Below are positions 61,377 to 64,000 of a stretch of DNA of 64,000 nt, piece after piece. The notes below the pieces were generated by a model. That model saw only the letters and a program-made list of their open reading frames with translations, was not told where the DNA came from and searched no databases. The translations under genes were made by a program, and so were the position numbers. The stretch comes from Oxynema aestuarii AP17 (GTDB lineage: Bacteria > Cyanobacteriota > Cyanobacteriia > Cyanobacteriales > Laspinemataceae): NCBI RefSeq assembly GCF_012295525.1, contig NZ_CP051167.1, forward strand, positions 1,116,001-1,180,000, given 5' to 3'. The stretch's first letter is position 1. Each line of letters opens with the position of its first letter.

Positions 61377-63173
61377 ATGAGTCTTCCCATTCGCAACGTC
61401 GCTATCATCGCCCACGTCGATCACGGCAAAACCACCCTCGTTGACGCCCTCCTCAAACAATCGGGCATCTTCCGCGAAGGGGAAGACGTTCCCGATTGCG
61501 TCATGGACTCCAACCCCCTCGAACGCGAACGCGGGATCACCATCCTCTCCAAAAATACCGCCGTTCGCTATAAAGACACCTTAATCAACATCGTCGATAC
61601 CCCCGGACACGCCGACTTTGGCGGCGAAGTCGAACGAGTCCTCGGCATGGTCGATGGCTGTTTGCTGATTGTAGACGCCAACGAAGGCCCGATGCCGCAA
61701 ACGCGCTTCGTCCTCAAGAAAGCCTTAGAAAAAGGCTTGCGCCCGATCGTGATCGTCAACAAGATCGATCGCCCGCAAGCCGACCCCTACGGCGCCGTCG
61801 ATAAAGTCCTCGACCTGTTCATCGAACTCGGCGCCGATGACGACCAGTGCGAATTTCCTTACCTGTTCGCCTCCGGTCTCGACGGGTACGCTAAAAAAGA
61901 CCTCGACGAAGACGGTCAGGACATGCAACCCCTGTTTGAGGAAATCCTCGAACACGTTCCGCCGCCGATTGGCGATGCGACCAAACCGCTACAACTGCAA
62001 GTCACCACCCTCGACTACTCCGAATATCTCGGACGTATCGTCATCGGACGCATCCACAACGGCACGATTAAAGCCGGACAGCAAGCCGCTTTAGTCAAAG
62101 AAGACGGCAGCATCGTCAAAGCCAAAATCTCCAAATTAATGGGGTTTGAAGGCTTGAGTCGGGTGGAAATCGAGGAAGCCTCCGCCGGAAACTTGGTCGC
62201 CGTCGCCGGATTTGGAGATGCCAATATCGGCGAGACGATTACTTGTCCGGAAGAACCCCAAGCTTTACCCCTGATTAAAGTAGACGAACCGACCTTACAA
62301 ATGACCTTCTGGGTCAACGATTCGCCATTTGCGGGTTTGGAAGGCAGTTACGTGACCTCCCGGCAATTGCGCGATCGCCTCATGCGCGAACTCGAAACCA
62401 ACGTCGCCTTACGGGTCGAAGAAGCGGACACCCCGGATAAATTCCTCGTCTCCGGTCGCGGCGAACTGCACCTGGGGATCCTGATCGAAACCATGCGCCG
62501 GGAAGGCTACGAGTTCCAAGTCTCCCAACCGCAGGTCATTTACCGAGAAATCAACGGTCAACCCTGCGAACCTTACGAATGTCTGGTGCTCGATATCCCG
62601 GAAGAAGCCGTCGGCGGTTGTATCGAACGTCTCGGTCAGCGACGCGGAGAAATGCTCGATATGCGCGTCGGCGTCAACGGTCGGACTCAACTCGAATTCG
62701 CGATTCCGGCGCGGGGGTTGATCGGGTTCCGGGGTGAGTTCTTGCGCCTTTCTCGCGGGGAAGGGATCATGAATCACAGTTTCCTCGATTATCGTTCGTT
62801 AGCCGGAGATGTGGAAACCCGCCGCAATGGGGTGATTATCTCGTTTGAGGAAGGAACGGCGACTTTCTACGCTTTGAAAAATGCGGAAGACCGGGGCGTG
62901 TTTTTCATCACGCCGGGGACGAAGGTGTATAAGGGGATGATCGTCGGCGAACACAATCGTCCGCAGGATTTGGATTTGAACGTCTGCAAGACCAAGCAGT
63001 TGACTAACGTCCGGTCTTCGACGGGGGATGAGTTGGTGCAGTTGCAGGCGCCTGTGGAGATGAGTTTGGAACGGGCGTTAGAGTATATCGGGCCGGATGA
63101 GTTGCTGGAAGTGACGCCGGAATCGATTCGCTTGCGGAAGATGGCGAATAATAAGAAGTTGGCGAAACGCTAA
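61377..63173 (+). CDS. typA: Ribosome-associated GTPase TypA/BipA
   Basis: 598 residues. GTPase motifs: G1 AHVDHGKTT (12-20), G2 region [15 protein letters not shown]3 [13 protein letters not shown]4 [13 protein letters not shown]-like domains follow and the BipA-specific C-terminal domain ends the protein ([36 protein letters not shown]). It aids ribosome assembly and translation under stress. Standalone gene followed by a terminator-like hairpin. Confidence 0.97.
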   Translation: MSLPIRNVAIIAHVDHGKTTLVDALLKQSGIFREGEDVPDCVMDSNPLERERGITILSKNTAVRYKDTLINIVDTPGHADFGGEVERVLGMVDGCLLIVDANEGPMPQTRFVLKKALEKGLRPIVIVNKIDRPQADPYGAVDKVLDLFIELGADDDQCEFPYLFASGLDGYAKKDLDEDGQDMQPLFEEILEHVPPPIGDATKPLQLQVTTLDYSEYLGRIVIGRIHNGTIKAGQQAALVKEDGSIVKAKISKLMGFEGLSRVEIEEASAGNLVAVAGFGDANIGETITCPEEPQALPLIKVDEPTLQMTFWVNDSPFAGLEGSYVTSRQLRDRLMRELETNVALRVEEADTPDKFLVSGRGELHLGILIETMRREGYEFQVSQPQVIYREINGQPCEPYECLVLDIPEEAVGGCIERLGQRRGEMLDMRVGVNGRTQLEFAIPARGLIGFRGEFLRLSRGEGIMNHSFLDYRSLAGDVETRRNGVIISFEEGTATFYALKNAEDRGVFFITPGTKVYKGMIVGEHNRPQDLDLNVCKTKQLTNVRSSTGDELVQLQAPVEMSLERALEYIGPDELLEVTPESIRLRKMANNKKLAKR

Positions 63174-63205
63174 ACGTCGCTGTCTGAAAGCGGAATAAGA
63201 AATAG

Positions 63206-63237
63206 GGGCGTTCGGGCGATCGGACGCTCTTATTTTG
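63206..63237 (+). terminator. Probable terminator of typA
   Basis: GGCGTTCG and CGGACGCT (two G-U pairs) around GGCGAT, then CTTATTTTG. It lies 33 bp after the stop. Confidence 0.65.
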
Positions 63238-63416
63238 TGCGCCAATCGCCGCCTCATTCAACGTGCGATCGCGCAAGCGCGTGGTTAACATCTCCGGCGT
63301 CGTACTTTTTTCTAAATCCTCATTAAAAACTTGATAAGATATTAGATATTTAGACTTAGAACTTAGAACCAAAATCAAACATACAGTCATTAAGATTGCA
63401 GGAGAATTCAGCAAAG

Positions 63417-64000
63417 ATGAAAAGCCTCAATCAGAATCAGCTTTGGCGATGGTTTGGCGTATTGGGAATCGTAGCAGTGAGTACGATCGCCTTGGACTTG
63501 AATCAATTCAGTGCAATTGCTCAACCCCAACTCAATTGCAACAATCCCCGAACTCAACGCGAACTAAATGCTTGTGAGCAACAACGTTGGGAAGCGGCAG
63601 ATCTCGAACTCAATCAAATCTATCAATCTCTAATCCCACAACTGTCCAATAACCGACGGCAACAATTAGTCAAAGCACAACGCGCCTGGATTGCATTTCG
63701 GGATTCTGAATGCGCCTTTCACAGCAGTGTAGCAGAAGGTGGAACCATGCAACCGATGCTGTATTACGGCTGTTTGGCGAATTTAACCGACATTAGAAAT
63801 GCCGAACTTTATCGGTATGAAAGAGGACAAATCCCGCCTGCTCTAGGAGAAAATTATCAAATTGCAGACAGGCAGTTGAATGCCGTTTATCAGCAGTTGA
63901 TGGATCGACTGCCCAGTAAGCGAAAAAATCTGTTAAAAACAGCAGAATTGGATTGGATCGAATATCGCGATGCGCTCTGTGAATTTGAACGCAGTGGAGG
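63417..64000 (+). CDS. Secreted protein with two LprI-like (DUF1311) domains, 3' end beyond window
   Basis: Partial, 194 codons visible; GGAG lies 13 nt before the ATG. A signal peptide (WFGVLGIVAVSTIALDLNQF) leads into the first domain: CNNPRTQRELNACEQQRWEA, DLELNQIYQSLIPQL, QRAWIAFRDSECAF, YYGCLANLTDIRNAEL. A second copy begins near residue 143 (QIADRQLNAVYQQLMDRLP, ELDWIEYRDALCEFERS). The four-Cys pattern is that of LprI-type lysozyme inhibitors, although most members have unknown function. Confidence 0.88.
   Translation, partial: MKSLNQNQLWRWFGVLGIVAVSTIALDLNQFSAIAQPQLNCNNPRTQRELNACEQQRWEAADLELNQIYQSLIPQLSNNRRQQLVKAQRAWIAFRDSECAFHSSVAEGGTMQPMLYYGCLANLTDIRNAELYRYERGQIPPALGENYQIADRQLNAVYQQLMDRLPSKRKNLLKTAELDWIEYRDALCEFERSG

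Overview
The window is cyanobacterial chromosome, most likely from a filamentous Oscillatoriales-type species (an inference). The reasons are dense GCGATCGC (HIP1) palindromes, a psbA gene for photosystem II D1, a CRR6-type NDH-1 assembly factor, DUF1822, DUF3685 and DUF1517 proteins, a giant Ser/Thr-kinase/AAA/GAF/histidine-kinase hybrid, and many IS200/IS605-type tnpB genes and remnants. Codon use looks uniform apart from the IS and CRISPR regions.

Layout. 1-4.3 kb (minus): a three-gene run of sigma-region-4-like protein, DUF1822/HEAT protein and CHAT protease (cut by the window edge). 4.6-11.9 kb (plus): a PPC/DUF5648 repeat protein and the 1821-residue hybrid kinase. 12-15.2 kb: psbA (minus) divergent from cofG (plus), then a CpdA-like phosphodiesterase (minus) and tRNA-Cys. 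15.4-17.2 kb: a tnpB relic, then a tnpB copy broken by a hairpin element. 17.4-21.2 kb: class II ribonucleotide reductase nrdJ carrying both an intein and a group I intron. 21.3-26.5 kb (minus): HEAT protein, GNAT, small membrane protein, argF and an orphan eCIS-type AAA ATPase.

26.5-38.2 kb: a subtype I-D CRISPR-Cas locus on the minus strand (cas10d, csc2, csc1, cas3', cas6, cas4) with a divergent RHH/WYL regulator. Its adaptation module is wrecked. Only about 26 residues of cas1 and an internal part of cas2 remain, a tnpB element sits between them, the cas2 stub runs straight into a truncated CRISPR repeat, and no leader remains. Interference genes look intact, so the locus probably still interferes with a frozen array of eight spacers.

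38.3-48.4 kb: a hypothetical protein, a secreted pentapeptide protein, an intact tnpB, CRR6, a Fur-family regulator, a membrane protein with an EPAPVYQ repeat tail, a DUF3685 pseudo-receiver protein and a candidate short RNA. 48.5-64 kb: UvrD-like helicase, DUF4349 lipoprotein, recJ, a tnpB deletion derivative, a DUF1565/SPOR protein, thiE-thiS, DUF1517, a Uma2 nuclease followed by a MITE, typA, and a cut LprI-like protein.

The strongest unusual signals are: (i) the I-D locus with a tnpB element in place of cas1-cas2; (ii) nrdJ with an intein plus a group I intron whose P1 and P10 pairings can be read directly; (iii) a set of tnpB-associated right-end hairpins that keep their fold while the stem sequence changes; (iv) small palindromes inserted into tnpB genes; (v) a candidate ~50-nt RNA with a well-spaced promoter and terminator.
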